A DNA stretch of 40,104 nucleotides from Pseudomonadota bacterium (lineage in GTDB: Bacteria > Pseudomonadota > Gammaproteobacteria > Steroidobacterales > Steroidobacteraceae). Position 1 is the stretch's first letter. Every line of letters starts with the position of its first letter. The position numbers were made by a program, and so were the translations under genes. This document shows, one piece after another, positions 1-8,482 of the stretch. The notes beneath the pieces are model-generated. The model did not search any database and was not told where the DNA came from. It worked only from the letters and a program-made list of their open reading frames with translations. Location of the stretch: contig JAEYUC010000080.1 of assembly GCA_023433705.1 (NCBI GenBank), positions 1 through 40,104 of the forward strand, written 5' to 3'.

Positions 1-467
1 CGCAGCTGCGCCTGCTTCTCGACGAGGCGGTGCGAGAGGTAGATAGGCAACGGCATGAGACCCTCGGTCTCGGTGCACGCGTAACCGAACATCAGTCCCT
101 GGTCGCCGGCGCCCTGTTCGAGATTCAGGCCCTTGCCTTCGTCCACGCCCTGCGCGATGTCGGGCGACTGCTTGTCATAGGCCACGAGCACGGCGCAACC
201 CTTGTAGTCGATGCCGTAGTCGGTGTTGTCGTAACCGATGTTCTTGATCGTGTCGCGCGCGACCTGCTGGAAATCCACCACGGCATTCGTGGTGATCTCG
301 CCCGCCATCACGACCAGGCCGGTGTTGCACAGCGTCTCCGCGGCAACGCGCGAGTATTTGTCCTGCGCCAGGATGGCGTCGAGCACCGCATCGGAAATCT
401 GGTCCGAGACCTTGTCCGGATGTCCTTCCGAAACCGACTCCGACGTGAAAAGAAAACTGTTCGACAT
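1..467 (-). CDS. metK: S-adenosylmethionine synthetase, N-terminal part (cut by window edge)
   Basis: Makes S-adenosylmethionine from ATP and methionine in the cytoplasm. The reverse strand from the ATG at 465-467 reads MSNSFLFTSESVSEGHPDKV, the hallmark N-terminus of MetK with the ATP-binding GHPDK motif, and continues through GEITT and the GAGDQG loop (phosphate binding) without a stop to the window edge. About 155 of the usual 380-390 residues are present; the 3' end lies outside the window. A GAGAGGA ribosome site sits just upstream of the start. It is the third gene of a leftward operon with a metF-like gene and a PfkB kinase, 22 bp after the kinase stop, which fits a methyl-cycle operon. 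Confidence 0.97.
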   Translation of the reverse strand, partial: MSNSFLFTSESVSEGHPDKVSDQISDAVLDAILAQDKYSRVAAETLCNTGLVVMAGEITTNAVVDFQQVARDTIKNIGYDNTDYGIDYKGCAVLVAYDKQSPDIAQGVDEGKGLNLEQGAGDQGLMFGYACTETEGLMPLPIYLSHRLVEKQAQL

Positions 468-489
468 ACGATCCTCTCTACCTCTGTAT

Positions 490-1449
490 TCAGCTTGCCG
501 CCCGCAGAGGCTCACCGAAAGCCTCCGCATACGCCTGCGCGAACTCCGCGCGGGTGAACGTGTGATTCTGCGTGCCGCGCACGGCGATCTTGAAAGCGCC
601 CATGAGCGATGCGATGCGCCCGGTGGTTTCCCAATCGAGCCCGCGCAGGATGCCGTGGATGAGCCCGGCGCGGTACGCGTCGCCGCAACCCGTCGGGTCC
701 ACGACCTCGCCCGCCTTCGCGCACGGGATGTGATGCACATTGCCGTTCGCGTGGATGACCGAGCCCTCGCCGCCGCGCGTGATGATCAGGGCCTTCACGT
801 GTTTGACGCAGTCCGCCGCCGACCAGCCCGTGCGCTCCTGCAACAGGTGCCACTCGTAGTCGTTCACCGCGAGCCAGTCGGCCATCGTGATGAAGCGACG
901 GAAGTCGTCGCCCGAGAACAGCGGCATCGCCTGGCCCGGGTCGAAGATGAATGGAATGTTGGCCGCCTTGAACTGCTCTGCGTGTTGAAGCATGCCCTCG
1001 CGGCTGTCCGGGGCGATAACACCAATGGTTATATCGTCATTCGCGGGAACCTCGATCTTCCACGAATGGTTCATCGCGCCCGGATGGAACGCGGTGATCT
1101 GGTTGTCGTCGAGGTCCGTGGTGATGAAGGCCTGCGCGCAATGTTCTTCCGGGATCGTCACGAGATACTTCTCGGACATCCCGACCTTCTTCATCCACTC
1201 GCTGTACGGTCCGAAGTCGGAGCCGACGCCACCCATCGGGTAGCCGCGTTCGCCGAGCAATCCGAGGTTGTACGCGATATTGCCCGCGCAGCCGCCGAAC
1301 TCACGCCGCATCTGCGGCACGAGGAAGGCCACATTGAGCATGTGCAATTTGTCCGGGAGGATGTGGGTGCGGAACCGGTCGGGGAAGACCATGATGGTGT
1401 CGTAGGCCACCGACCCGCAGATGAGCGCACTCTTCTCTTTACCCGGCAT
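490..1449 (-). CDS. PfkB-family carbohydrate/nucleoside kinase (adenosine kinase-like)
   Basis: A 319-residue ribokinase/PfkB-fold kinase, the normal length for the family. The N-terminal CGSVAYD strand and the C-terminal DPTGCGDAYRAG anion-hole motif, with the Asp of GCGD as the presumed catalytic base, are intact; GCGD instead of GAGD is common in adenosine-kinase-like members. It lies between a metF-like gene (7 bp gap upstream) and metK (22 bp gap downstream). In that context the likely substrate is adenosine released from S-adenosylhomocysteine, which would complete the methyl cycle. The family is seen directly; the adenosine substrate is inferred from neighbours, and a sugar kinase cannot be excluded. 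The ATG at 1449 has only a weak ribosome site and is probably translated by coupling. Confidence 0.85.
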   Translation of the reverse strand: MPGKEKSALICGSVAYDTIMVFPDRFRTHILPDKLHMLNVAFLVPQMRREFGGCAGNIAYNLGLLGERGYPMGGVGSDFGPYSEWMKKVGMSEKYLVTIPEEHCAQAFITTDLDDNQITAFHPGAMNHSWKIEVPANDDITIGVIAPDSREGMLQHAEQFKAANIPFIFDPGQAMPLFSGDDFRRFITMADWLAVNDYEWHLLQERTGWSAADCVKHVKALIITRGGEGSVIHANGNVHHIPCAKAGEVVDPTGCGDAYRAGLIHGILRGLDWETTGRIASLMGAFKIAVRGTQNHTFTRAEFAQAYAEAFGEPLRAAS

Positions 1450-1456
1450 GCAAATC

Positions 1457-2395
1457 TCAGTTCGTTATGGAAAACCCCCTTCCGGCTGCGTCCAGCTCGA
1501 AGGAGCCCTCGATGACTGCGCGTAACCAGCGAGCGGTCTCCAGAATGCCGCCGAACGCGAAGAAATGGGGCGCAAAGATACGCGAATCGGGATTGAGATG
1601 CTTGGCCGCGTACACCCCCACGAGCATTTCGTCGGCCTTCGTCACGAGGTGAGGTAACCTGCTGGCAGATAAGGAATTTCCGGTGACGGCCTTCAGGGAA
1701 GCCCCCACTCCGCACTGGAGGGCGTACTTCATGAGCTTGGTGAGCGGTGTCGGACCTGCCACACCGGCGTGTATCGGCAGCCGGACCCCGGCGGATTTGA
1801 GCTCCCGTTCCCAACGGCCCAGGGTCCCGGTATCGAACCCGAACTGGGTCGCAATGTGCATCCGGATGCCGTTTCGCTCGGCGAAGGCCTGCTTGCGCAC
1901 CAAAGTATCGAACAGCACCGCTTCCGAAACGGAGGGATGCCCCTCGGGATGGCCGGCGACGCCGATCCGCATGATTCCGGCTTCCTGCGCGACCCCCGAT
2001 TCGAGCAACTTCAGCGTGCTCGAAAACGGGCCGTCCGGTACGGCGCGATCGCCGGCGATCATGAGCACCTGGTCGACGCCAGCTCCGGCGAGCGTCGCGA
2101 GCGCAGTGCGCAACCGCGCGATGTCGGTCACGCGCCGCGCGACGATGTGCGGCGAAGGACGCAGTCCGAGCGACCTGAGCCGCAGCGCCACACGCACGAC
2201 GTCCTCGAGCCCGGCCTTCGGCGTGTGCGCGACATAAACGGTGTAGTCCGGCGGCAGCAGCGAAGCGAATTCTTCCAGAAACTTTTCGTCGTGCGTCGTG
2301 ACCTCGGTGGACCCGGTGGCGACGAACTCACTCAGGCGCTGCGCGCGCGACATGGTTTCCGTCACATTCCTCACCGTGTTCGTGGCCGCGCCCAT
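1457..2395 (-). CDS. Methylenetetrahydrofolate reductase-like protein (divergent MetF)
   Basis: A 312-residue TIM-barrel flavoprotein of the MetF superfamily, recognised from the barrel pattern (TEVTTHDEK, PHIVARR, DQVLMIAGD, GVAGHPEGHP, MHIATQFGFD, GVAGPTPLTKLMKYA). It would reduce 5,10-methylene-THF to 5-methyl-THF, or run in reverse. It is not a canonical MetF: the usual FEFFPP N-terminus is absent. An upstream in-frame start at 2521 exists, but the ATG at 2395 is preceded by GAGGGA at the right distance and begins where family similarity begins, so I chose it. First gene of a leftward operon with a PfkB kinase and metK. In lignin degraders similar enzymes recycle methyl-THF made by aryl O-demethylation; whether that applies here is inference. 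Confidence 0.8.
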   Translation of the reverse strand: MGAATNTVRNVTETMSRAQRLSEFVATGSTEVTTHDEKFLEEFASLLPPDYTVYVAHTPKAGLEDVVRVALRLRSLGLRPSPHIVARRVTDIARLRTALATLAGAGVDQVLMIAGDRAVPDGPFSSTLKLLESGVAQEAGIMRIGVAGHPEGHPSVSEAVLFDTLVRKQAFAERNGIRMHIATQFGFDTGTLGRWERELKSAGVRLPIHAGVAGPTPLTKLMKYALQCGVGASLKAVTGNSLSASRLPHLVTKADEMLVGVYAAKHLNPDSRIFAPHFFAFGGILETARWLRAVIEGSFELDAAGRGFSITN

Positions 2396-2569
2396 CCACT
2401 TCCCTCGGCCGCGTCGCGGCATTCGTGAATGGGTGCGCACGTTAGCGGTGGCATCGCGCCGATAAAAATCGCTTGTGTGGATGTGTGGCATTCGCGAACT
2501 AAAACTCGATTGCGAGCGCACACTCGTGACCGACGGTTCTGGTTACGATGCTCGTGGGGGATGGAATCC

Positions 2570-3952
2570 ATGGCAGAAGCTCACGTCGCGCCCACGATCG
2601 CTTCCACCGCTGCGTCGGGTTCCGCGCCCTGGCCGTCCGCGGGCCGCGCGTGGTACTCGGTGATCGTTTTCGGACTCACCGTCTTCACGTTGTTCGGCAC
2701 CCTGTTCGTGGTGTCGCTGATCGTCGAGCCGATCCGGCTAGATCTGAAACTCACGGATCTGCAGGTCGCGCTGATATTCGGCAGCGCGAGCCCGTTCATC
2801 CTGGCGATCGCCAGTTTGCTGGTGGGCCCGCTGGCCGACATCCACAGCCGACGACTGATCATCGGGCTCGGCCTCGTCATCCTCGGACTCAGCAATCTCG
2901 GTACGGCCCTGGTCACCGGCGCCGCGGCGCTGCTGTTCGTGCGGTTGTTAGGCGGAATCGGCGGCGCGGGTAACGGCCCGGCGACGTTCTCGCTCCTGGC
3001 GGACACCTTCCCACCCGCGAAGCTGCCGAAAGCAATGGCGGCGATGAACATCGGGTTCATGCTCGCACTGGGTCTCGCCTATATCCTCGGCGGCCACCTG
3101 ATCCGCTCGCTCGCGACGCCCGAATACACGTTGCCGTTGCTGGGCACCATGCGATCGTGGCAGGTCGTGTTCGTCATCCTCAGCGTGCCGGACCTGGTAC
3201 TCGGCATGCTGGTGTTGTTCACCGTGCTCGAGGCTTCGCGCCGCGGCCAGCTCGCGGATCGCACTTCGCAACCCACGATCAAGGCTGCGCTCGACTACCG
3301 GCAGGTTCTCGGTTACCTGAGCGAAAACCGCCGCGCGTTCGCGCCGATGTACATCGGACTGTTGCTCAACTGCATTGCGACGGGCGGCAACACGATCTTC
3401 ATGCCCGCGTTCTATCAACGAACGCATGGCTGGGGACCGGGAGATTTCGGTGTTTACCAGGGATGGGTGCTGCTGATACTCGCGCCCGCGGCACTGCTGT
3501 TCGGTGGATGGCTGGCCGAACGCATGAACAAGCGCGGCATTCCGGATGCCAATCAGCGCGTGGTCGTGTGGGCGTCGCTCGCGCACATTCCCTTCGCCAC
3601 GTTGTTCGCGCTCGTACCCAGCCCCTGGGTGGCGCTTGCGCTGGCCTCGCTCAATACCTGCGTGATCGCGATCGGCACGGGACCGCAAAACGCCGCGTTC
3701 CAGGCCATCGCGCCCAACGACATGCGCGCGAAGATCACCGCGACCTTCCTGTTCATGTTCACGATCGGACAGGCGCTCGGCCCTATCTTCATAGGGTTCC
3801 TGACTACCTACGTATTCGGAGACCCCAACGACCTGCGATACGCGCTGGCCCTGATGCACGGTGTACTCGGTCCGCTCGCGGCGTGGGTGTTCTGGACGGG
3901 ATTGCGCGCCTACGGAGAGGCGTACGAGCGGGCGCGCGCACTTCATGCCTGA
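2570..3952 (+). CDS. Major facilitator superfamily transporter
   Basis: A 460-residue inner-membrane transporter with about 12 hydrophobic segments. The loop after the second helix, GPLADIHSRR, is the MFS motif A, and the second half has a matching loop (GGWLAERMNKRG). I place the start at the ATG at 2570 because GGGGGATGGA lies 5-8 bases upstream; the ATG at 2561 would have its ribosome site too close. Only 9 bp separate it from the downstream carotenoid-oxygenase-type gene, so the two are very likely co-transcribed and the transporter may import that enzyme's substrate or export its product. The substrate cannot be read from sequence. Confidence 0.88.
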   Translation: MAEAHVAPTIASTAASGSAPWPSAGRAWYSVIVFGLTVFTLFGTLFVVSLIVEPIRLDLKLTDLQVALIFGSASPFILAIASLLVGPLADIHSRRLIIGLGLVILGLSNLGTALVTGAAALLFVRLLGGIGGAGNGPATFSLLADTFPPAKLPKAMAAMNIGFMLALGLAYILGGHLIRSLATPEYTLPLLGTMRSWQVVFVILSVPDLVLGMLVLFTVLEASRRGQLADRTSQPTIKAALDYRQVLGYLSENRRAFAPMYIGLLLNCIATGGNTIFMPAFYQRTHGWGPGDFGVYQGWVLLILAPAALLFGGWLAERMNKRGIPDANQRVVVWASLAHIPFATLFALVPSPWVALALASLNTCVIAIGTGPQNAAFQAIAPNDMRAKITATFLFMFTIGQALGPIFIGFLTTYVFGDPNDLRYALALMHGVLGPLAAWVFWTGLRAYGEAYERARALHA

Positions 3953-3961
3953 GACCAGCCG

Positions 3962-5440
3962 ATGACGGACACCTCCGCTCCCGACTTCTCGAAGGACCCG
4001 ATGTTCCGCGGGCCCTTCCCGCCCATTCGCGCCGAGATCGACCTTGCCGACTGCGAGGTCGTGGGCCAACTACCCACGGATCTCGCCGGCACGTTCTACC
4101 GCGTCGGCCCGGAGTTCCAGTACCCGCCGAAGCTGCCCAACATCCCGTTCGACGGCGAAGGTCACGTCGGCATGTTCCGCTTCAAGAACGGCCACGTCGA
4201 TTACCGGAGCCGGTTCGTGCGTACGCAGCGCTACAAGGCGCAGGCCGCGGCGCGCGAGGCGCTGATGGGCACGTACCGCAATCCGTACACGGACGATCCG
4301 CGCGTACGTGGACTCAGCCGCGGCACCGCGAATACCGCGGTGATCTTCCATCACGGCAAACTGTTTGCACTCAAGGAAGACAGTCCGCCGGTCGCCATGG
4401 ACCCCGACACGCTCGAGACCACGGACGACTACCACACCTTCGGCGGCAAGCTCACGAGCCTCACCTTCACCGCGCACCCGAAGGTCGACCCGGAAACCGG
4501 CGAACTACTCGCATTCGGTTACGAGGCGCGCGGCGAGAACACGGATGACGTCGCTGTCATCACGATCGATCGCAACGGCAACCTCACCGATGAAACTTGG
4601 ATCAAGGTTCCCTACGTCGGGATGATCCACGACTTCGCCGTGACGCAGCGCCACGTCGCGTTCCTCATCGTGCCGATGGTCACCGACGTGCCGGCGATGA
4701 AGGCCGGCCGCGTGCACTTCTCGTGGGACTCCAAGCTGCCCACGTGGCTCGGCGTCATGCGCCGCGGCGGCGACGGCAAGGACCTGCGCTGGTTCAAGGG
4801 ACCCGAACGCTGCGCCACGCATACGATGGGCTGCTTCAGCGACGGCGATCGCGTGTACGTCGACATGGACATGGGCACGAAGAACCAGTTTCCGTTCTTC
4901 CCCAACAAGGACGGCAGCCCATTCGACCTCGCGGCCGCGCAGGGACGCATCACGCGCCTGTCCGTCGACCTCGCGCATGCGAGCCGGCCGGGCTACGAGA
5001 TGGAAGTGCTGTTCCCACACACCGGTGTGTTGTCGCGGCAGGACGATCGTTATCACACGGTGCCCTACACCGTCGGATTCATGCCCTGCGTCGACATTAA
5101 CCAGCCCTTCGATCCGCGGCTCGCGGGGCCCATGGGCCGGCCGCTCAATACCTGGACTCGCTTCGAACACGTGACGCGCACGACGCAGTCGTGGTTCGGC
5201 GGCGCCGACGTGTTTCTGCAGGAATGCTGCTTCGTGCCGCGTTCGGATCGCGCGCCCGAGGGCGACGGCTACCTCGTCGGCGTTTCGCAGCGGATCTCCG
5301 AGGGGCGCAGCGAACTGCTGATCCTCGATGCTCAGAGGCTCGCCGAAGGCCCCATCGCGACCGTGCGTTTGCCGTTCCGGATCTTCAACCAGATCCACGG
5401 CGCCTGGGTGTCCGCCACTCAGGCGGCCGCGGCGCGCTGA
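3962..5440 (+). CDS. Carotenoid-oxygenase family enzyme, probable lignostilbene-alpha,beta-dioxygenase
   Basis: A 492-residue seven-bladed propeller non-haem iron dioxygenase (RPE65/carotenoid cleavage family), full length. The four iron-binding histidines are visible at H172 (TAHPK), H223 (MIHDF), H287 (ATHTM) and H479 (QIHGAW). The family splits C=C double bonds with O2. Y91 and the K138-E139 pair in FALKED match the Tyr and Lys that bind the 4-hydroxyl of stilbenes in lignostilbene dioxygenases; carotenoid enzymes normally lack this Lys. The likely reaction is therefore cleavage of a lignin-derived stilbene into two aromatic aldehydes, which fits the protocatechuate genes further right. 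No signal peptide, so cytoplasmic. It follows the MFS gene by 9 bp, and its 3' end overlaps a convergent membrane-protein gene by 22 bp. Confidence 0.85.
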   Translation: MTDTSAPDFSKDPMFRGPFPPIRAEIDLADCEVVGQLPTDLAGTFYRVGPEFQYPPKLPNIPFDGEGHVGMFRFKNGHVDYRSRFVRTQRYKAQAAAREALMGTYRNPYTDDPRVRGLSRGTANTAVIFHHGKLFALKEDSPPVAMDPDTLETTDDYHTFGGKLTSLTFTAHPKVDPETGELLAFGYEARGENTDDVAVITIDRNGNLTDETWIKVPYVGMIHDFAVTQRHVAFLIVPMVTDVPAMKAGRVHFSWDSKLPTWLGVMRRGGDGKDLRWFKGPERCATHTMGCFSDGDRVYVDMDMGTKNQFPFFPNKDGSPFDLAAAQGRITRLSVDLAHASRPGYEMEVLFPHTGVLSRQDDRYHTVPYTVGFMPCVDINQPFDPRLAGPMGRPLNTWTRFEHVTRTTQSWFGGADVFLQECCFVPRSDRAPEGDGYLVGVSQRISEGRSELLILDAQRLAEGPIATVRLPFRIFNQIHGAWVSATQAAAAR

Positions 5441-5781
5441 ACGACGTACATCGGCTTGTCTTCGTTGAGGCGCATCCAGCCCTTGGCGATGCGATAGACG
5501 TACCAGACGAACTGCGCAAACCAGATGGCGAAGCCGATGAGGATCGGCATCGTGATGAGTCCGACGATCGCCCACAGGCACGTGAACCAGAACGTGCGGA
5601 TCTGCCAGCGGAAGTGGCTCTCCAAAAACGAGCCCATCACATCATCGCGTTTCACGTAGTTGAGCACGATCGCGACGAAGAACGTCACGCCGACGACCAG
5701 CGAGCACGCGTACAGCGCGTAGATGACGTTCGTGATGGTCTTGTTGTGCTCGAGACTGGTGTCCTGAAGGTTCGCGTTCAT
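5419..5781 (-). CDS. Small multi-pass membrane protein, DUF4870/Tic20-like
   Basis: A 120-residue protein with about three hydrophobic helices: one near residues 17-42, then the segment FWFTCLWAIVGLITM and the adjoining GFAIWFAQFVWYVYRI. The pattern of an N-terminal helix, a charged HFRWQIRTFW stretch and a terminal YRIAKGW is typical of DUF4870-type proteins, whose function is not established. The 3' end overlaps the stop of the convergent dioxygenase gene, so the two transcripts are antisense over the last codons. It is separated from the upstream TonB receptor gene by a terminator and appears to be a single-gene unit. Confidence 0.75.
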   Translation of the reverse strand: MNANLQDTSLEHNKTITNVIYALYACSLVVGVTFFVAIVLNYVKRDDVMGSFLESHFRWQIRTFWFTCLWAIVGLITMPILIGFAIWFAQFVWYVYRIAKGWMRLNEDKPMYVVQRAAAA

Positions 5782-5873
5782 GCAGCCTCCATTTGCCGGG
5801 TATCGCGCGAGTACGCGGGAAATGGTGCTGCCGCCGGATGCCCCTGTCAGTCAGACACGGTCGACTAAAAGGA

Positions 5874-5907
5874 AAGGCGGGAGCGACATGAATGCCGCTC
5901 CCGCCTT
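5874..5907 (-). terminator. Rho-independent terminator of the first TonB receptor gene
   Basis: Perfect 12-bp arms (AAGGCGGGAGCG and its complement) enclose a 10-base loop. Read on the reverse strand, the hairpin begins 15 bases after the receptor stop codon and is followed by TTCCTTTTAG, a short U-rich tract. Confidence 0.75.
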
Positions 5908-5921
5908 CCGTTCGATCCCGA

Positions 5922-8456
5922 TCAATTGAAGTTCTTCTTCACCGTCACGGCCCAGGTGCGCGGCTTGCCCGGCGAACCATAGACGTGGCCTACCGAGTAG
6001 GCATCGTTCACCTTCGTCTGGAGGTAGTACTTGTCGAACAGGTTCAGCACCTCGAGAGCGAAGCCCCAGCCCGTGTCCTCGGACTCCCACCAGACACGCG
6101 CGTTGGCCAGCGTGTACGAATCGATGTGGTTATCGGCCACGAGCACCGGGATCGGACCGCCGCCGCCCGCCTGGCTGAACGGCGCCGCGCGCGCATTGGT
6201 GCTCGACACTTCCAGTGCGCGAACATTGCCGGCTTCGGTGAAGATCTCCGACTGGTAGGACGCATCCGCGCGGAAGTGCATCTCGCCGCCCCAGATGTTC
6301 TTGAGGTCGTACTGAACGCCGAGGCTCGCCTTCTTTTCGGGCGTGTACGGCGTGATGTCGTCGATTCCCACGCCGGTGCCCGCGGTCTCCTCGATGTCCG
6401 TGTACTGGAAATCGAGCAGGCTGAACGAGGCGTCGATGCTGAAATTCGACGTCGGGTAGAAATACGCTTCGAGTTCGACGCCTTTCACCTCGGCCGAACC
6501 GACGTTGGTCGGACGCAGGCAAGGGACCTGCTGCCCCGGGGGCAGATCCGCGCAGAAGGTCGCGAGCAGCACGATGTCTTCGTAGTCGAAGTAGAAGCCC
6601 GCGAGGTTCAGTCGCAGTTTGTCGTCGAACAGATCGGACTTGATGCCCAGCTCATACGACGTGATCGTCTCCGGAACGTGGGGCGTCGCCTGGCTCGGGA
6701 AGTACGGGCGGGCATTGAAGCCACCCGCGCGATAACCCGTCGCGGCCTGGGCGTACACCATCACGTCGTCCGTGAACGAGTAGTCGAGCGCCACGCGCCA
6801 GTCGGTCTGGTTGTTCTTGAACGTCGCGGTCGTACCGTTGATGCCGAACAGCAGGCAGTTAGGCTGGTTGCCGATGCCCGTCGGACCCGCGGTGGGCGCA
6901 CCGAGGAAGAAATTGCAGGGGCCCTGGATGTCCGAGTAGTCCGGGTTGTGGCGGTTGTACTCGTAATCCTTCTTGTCGCGCGAGTAACGAATGCCCGCCG
7001 TCAGGTGGAAATCGTCCGTGAAGTTCACCGTACCGGTGGCGAACAGCGCCTCGTTCCTCGACGGCGTCGGGTCGGGGCCGTGGATGAAGTCGAGGCCACC
7101 GTACGGGATGTCGATGCGGCCGGTGTAGAAGCCGTCCGTATCGAAGTAGAACGCGCCGACCGTGAAGTCGAGGATCCCCACCGTGCCGTTCAGGCGCAGC
7201 TCCTGGCTGATCTGCTCGTTGGTCTGCGTCTGGTTCAGCAGGTTGGAAGTCAGCGGCGCGCCGTCGACGTCGTACGACCAGTCCGTCGTGTAATCGCGAT
7301 ACGACGTGATCGAGGTCAGCGAGAACGCCTCGCTCAGCTTGAATTCCATCGTGAGCGCGAGACCCCAGTTATCCATGTCGCGGTGCGGATCGAGCGCCAG
7401 CGGCTTGTAGGGCATCTGCGGATCGCCGGGATACAGATCGGCGAAAGTGCCGTACGTGATGTAGCGGCGGTCGTAGCCCTGGATCGTGTCGCAGCTGTTG
7501 GGGCCGTAGGGCACGAACTGGCAGTTGTATGGGATCGCGGCGCCGTCCGTGCCGCTGAGCCAGGCGCGAGCAGGCTCGTTGTTGATCAGGCCGGCCGCGT
7601 TCGCATAGAGCAGCGTCGCGACACCCGGATCGTTGCGCTCGCGCGTGTAGTCCGCCGCGAGATTGATGTCCACCGCATCGCTCGGCTGCCAGCGCAGCGC
7701 GACCTTGCCGGCCGCGATCGCGACACCACCGTCGCGACCGATCACCGGGCTCAGGCCGCGCGCCTGAGTCGGCACGTTGGTGCCCGGGTGCGTCAGGTTG
7801 TAATCGAGACGCTTGATGTAGCCGGTCTCGTTCTTGCTCACGCCCGACACGCGCATCGACCACGTGTCGCTGAGCTTCACGTCCCAGATGCCGCGCAGGT
7901 CGAGCCGATCGAAGGAACCGTACGTGACCTGGAACGATCCGGTGTCGTCGCCCTGCGGGCGGACCGAATACATCTTGATCGCGCCGCCGATCGAGTTGCG
8001 TCCCGCGAGAGTGCCCTGTGGGCCGCGCAGGATCTCCACGCGCTCGACGTCCATGAGATCGAGCAGGGAACCGGTCAGCGTCGGAAGATAGACGTCGTCC
8101 ACGTAGATGCCGACGCCGGGCTCGACGGCGAAGTTGGGATCGTTCTGGCCGATGCCCCGGATGTAGGCGATGAGTCCCGAGGCATATTCCTGGTTCTGCG
8201 CCGCGAGCGTGACGTTCGGCGCCTGCCGGGCGACCTCGGCGATGTCCGTCTGGCTGCGCCGCTCGAGCATGTCGCCGCTGACGGCGGTGATCGCGAGCGG
8301 AGTTTCCTGGAGGTTCTGTGCGCGGAACTGCGCCGTGACGACTACTTCTTCGAGATCACCTTCGGCCGGCGTGGCAGTTTGCGCCTGGGCCGTTCCGGCG
8401 CCCAGCAATGCCAGCGGCAGCAAGGATTTCTTTTTCCATGAGCCCTTCTTCATCAT
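5922..8456 (-). CDS. TonB-dependent outer-membrane receptor 1
   Basis: An 844-residue outer-membrane transporter of the type powered by TonB-ExbBD. It has a signal peptide ending near GAGTAQAQ, a TonB-box region (LEEVVVTAQ), a plug domain at about residues 40-160 with the diagnostic VERVEILRGPQGTLAGRNSIGGAI, and a long beta-barrel ending in KKNFN. No N-terminal signalling extension is present, so it is not a FecA-type sensor. The start is supported by GGGGGAG just upstream of tandem ATGs (8456 and 8453). It lies 26 bp downstream of a GntR gene, probably in one operon. The substrate is unknown; in this setting an aromatic or lignin-derived compound is more plausible than a siderophore, but this is inference. 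Confidence 0.95.
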   Translation of the reverse strand: MMKKGSWKKKSLLPLALLGAGTAQAQTATPAEGDLEEVVVTAQFRAQNLQETPLAITAVSGDMLERRSQTDIAEVARQAPNVTLAAQNQEYASGLIAYIRGIGQNDPNFAVEPGVGIYVDDVYLPTLTGSLLDLMDVERVEILRGPQGTLAGRNSIGGAIKMYSVRPQGDDTGSFQVTYGSFDRLDLRGIWDVKLSDTWSMRVSGVSKNETGYIKRLDYNLTHPGTNVPTQARGLSPVIGRDGGVAIAAGKVALRWQPSDAVDINLAADYTRERNDPGVATLLYANAAGLINNEPARAWLSGTDGAAIPYNCQFVPYGPNSCDTIQGYDRRYITYGTFADLYPGDPQMPYKPLALDPHRDMDNWGLALTMEFKLSEAFSLTSITSYRDYTTDWSYDVDGAPLTSNLLNQTQTNEQISQELRLNGTVGILDFTVGAFYFDTDGFYTGRIDIPYGGLDFIHGPDPTPSRNEALFATGTVNFTDDFHLTAGIRYSRDKKDYEYNRHNPDYSDIQGPCNFFLGAPTAGPTGIGNQPNCLLFGINGTTATFKNNQTDWRVALDYSFTDDVMVYAQAATGYRAGGFNARPYFPSQATPHVPETITSYELGIKSDLFDDKLRLNLAGFYFDYEDIVLLATFCADLPPGQQVPCLRPTNVGSAEVKGVELEAYFYPTSNFSIDASFSLLDFQYTDIEETAGTGVGIDDITPYTPEKKASLGVQYDLKNIWGGEMHFRADASYQSEIFTEAGNVRALEVSSTNARAAPFSQAGGGGPIPVLVADNHIDSYTLANARVWWESEDTGWGFALEVLNLFDKYYLQTKVNDAYSVGHVYGSPGKPRTWAVTVKKNFN

Positions 8457-8482
8457 CGTTCTCCCCCAAACGAAGTTAGTTA

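Noticed and set aside
2418..2498. Two copies of GGCATTCG(T/C)GAA in the metF/MFS divergent region
   Set aside because: Short, imperfect and GC-rich enough to arise by chance; no regulator nearby to assign it to.
2396..2521. Longer N-terminus of the metF-like protein from 2521
   Set aside because: The extra 42 residues are Arg-rich and not family-like, whereas the ATG at 2395 has a clear GAGGGA ribosome site.
2396..2569. SAM or SAH riboswitch in the leader of the metF-like operon
   Set aside because: The leader is about 170 bp but I could not find a known SAM or SAH aptamer core. A covariance-model search would settle it.
5892..8441. An 849-codon open frame on the plus strand opposite TonB receptor 1
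   Set aside because: It is Arg/Val/Asp-rich shadow sequence from GC-rich codons, with no domain, no ribosome site and no start context; the reverse-strand receptor is unmistakable.
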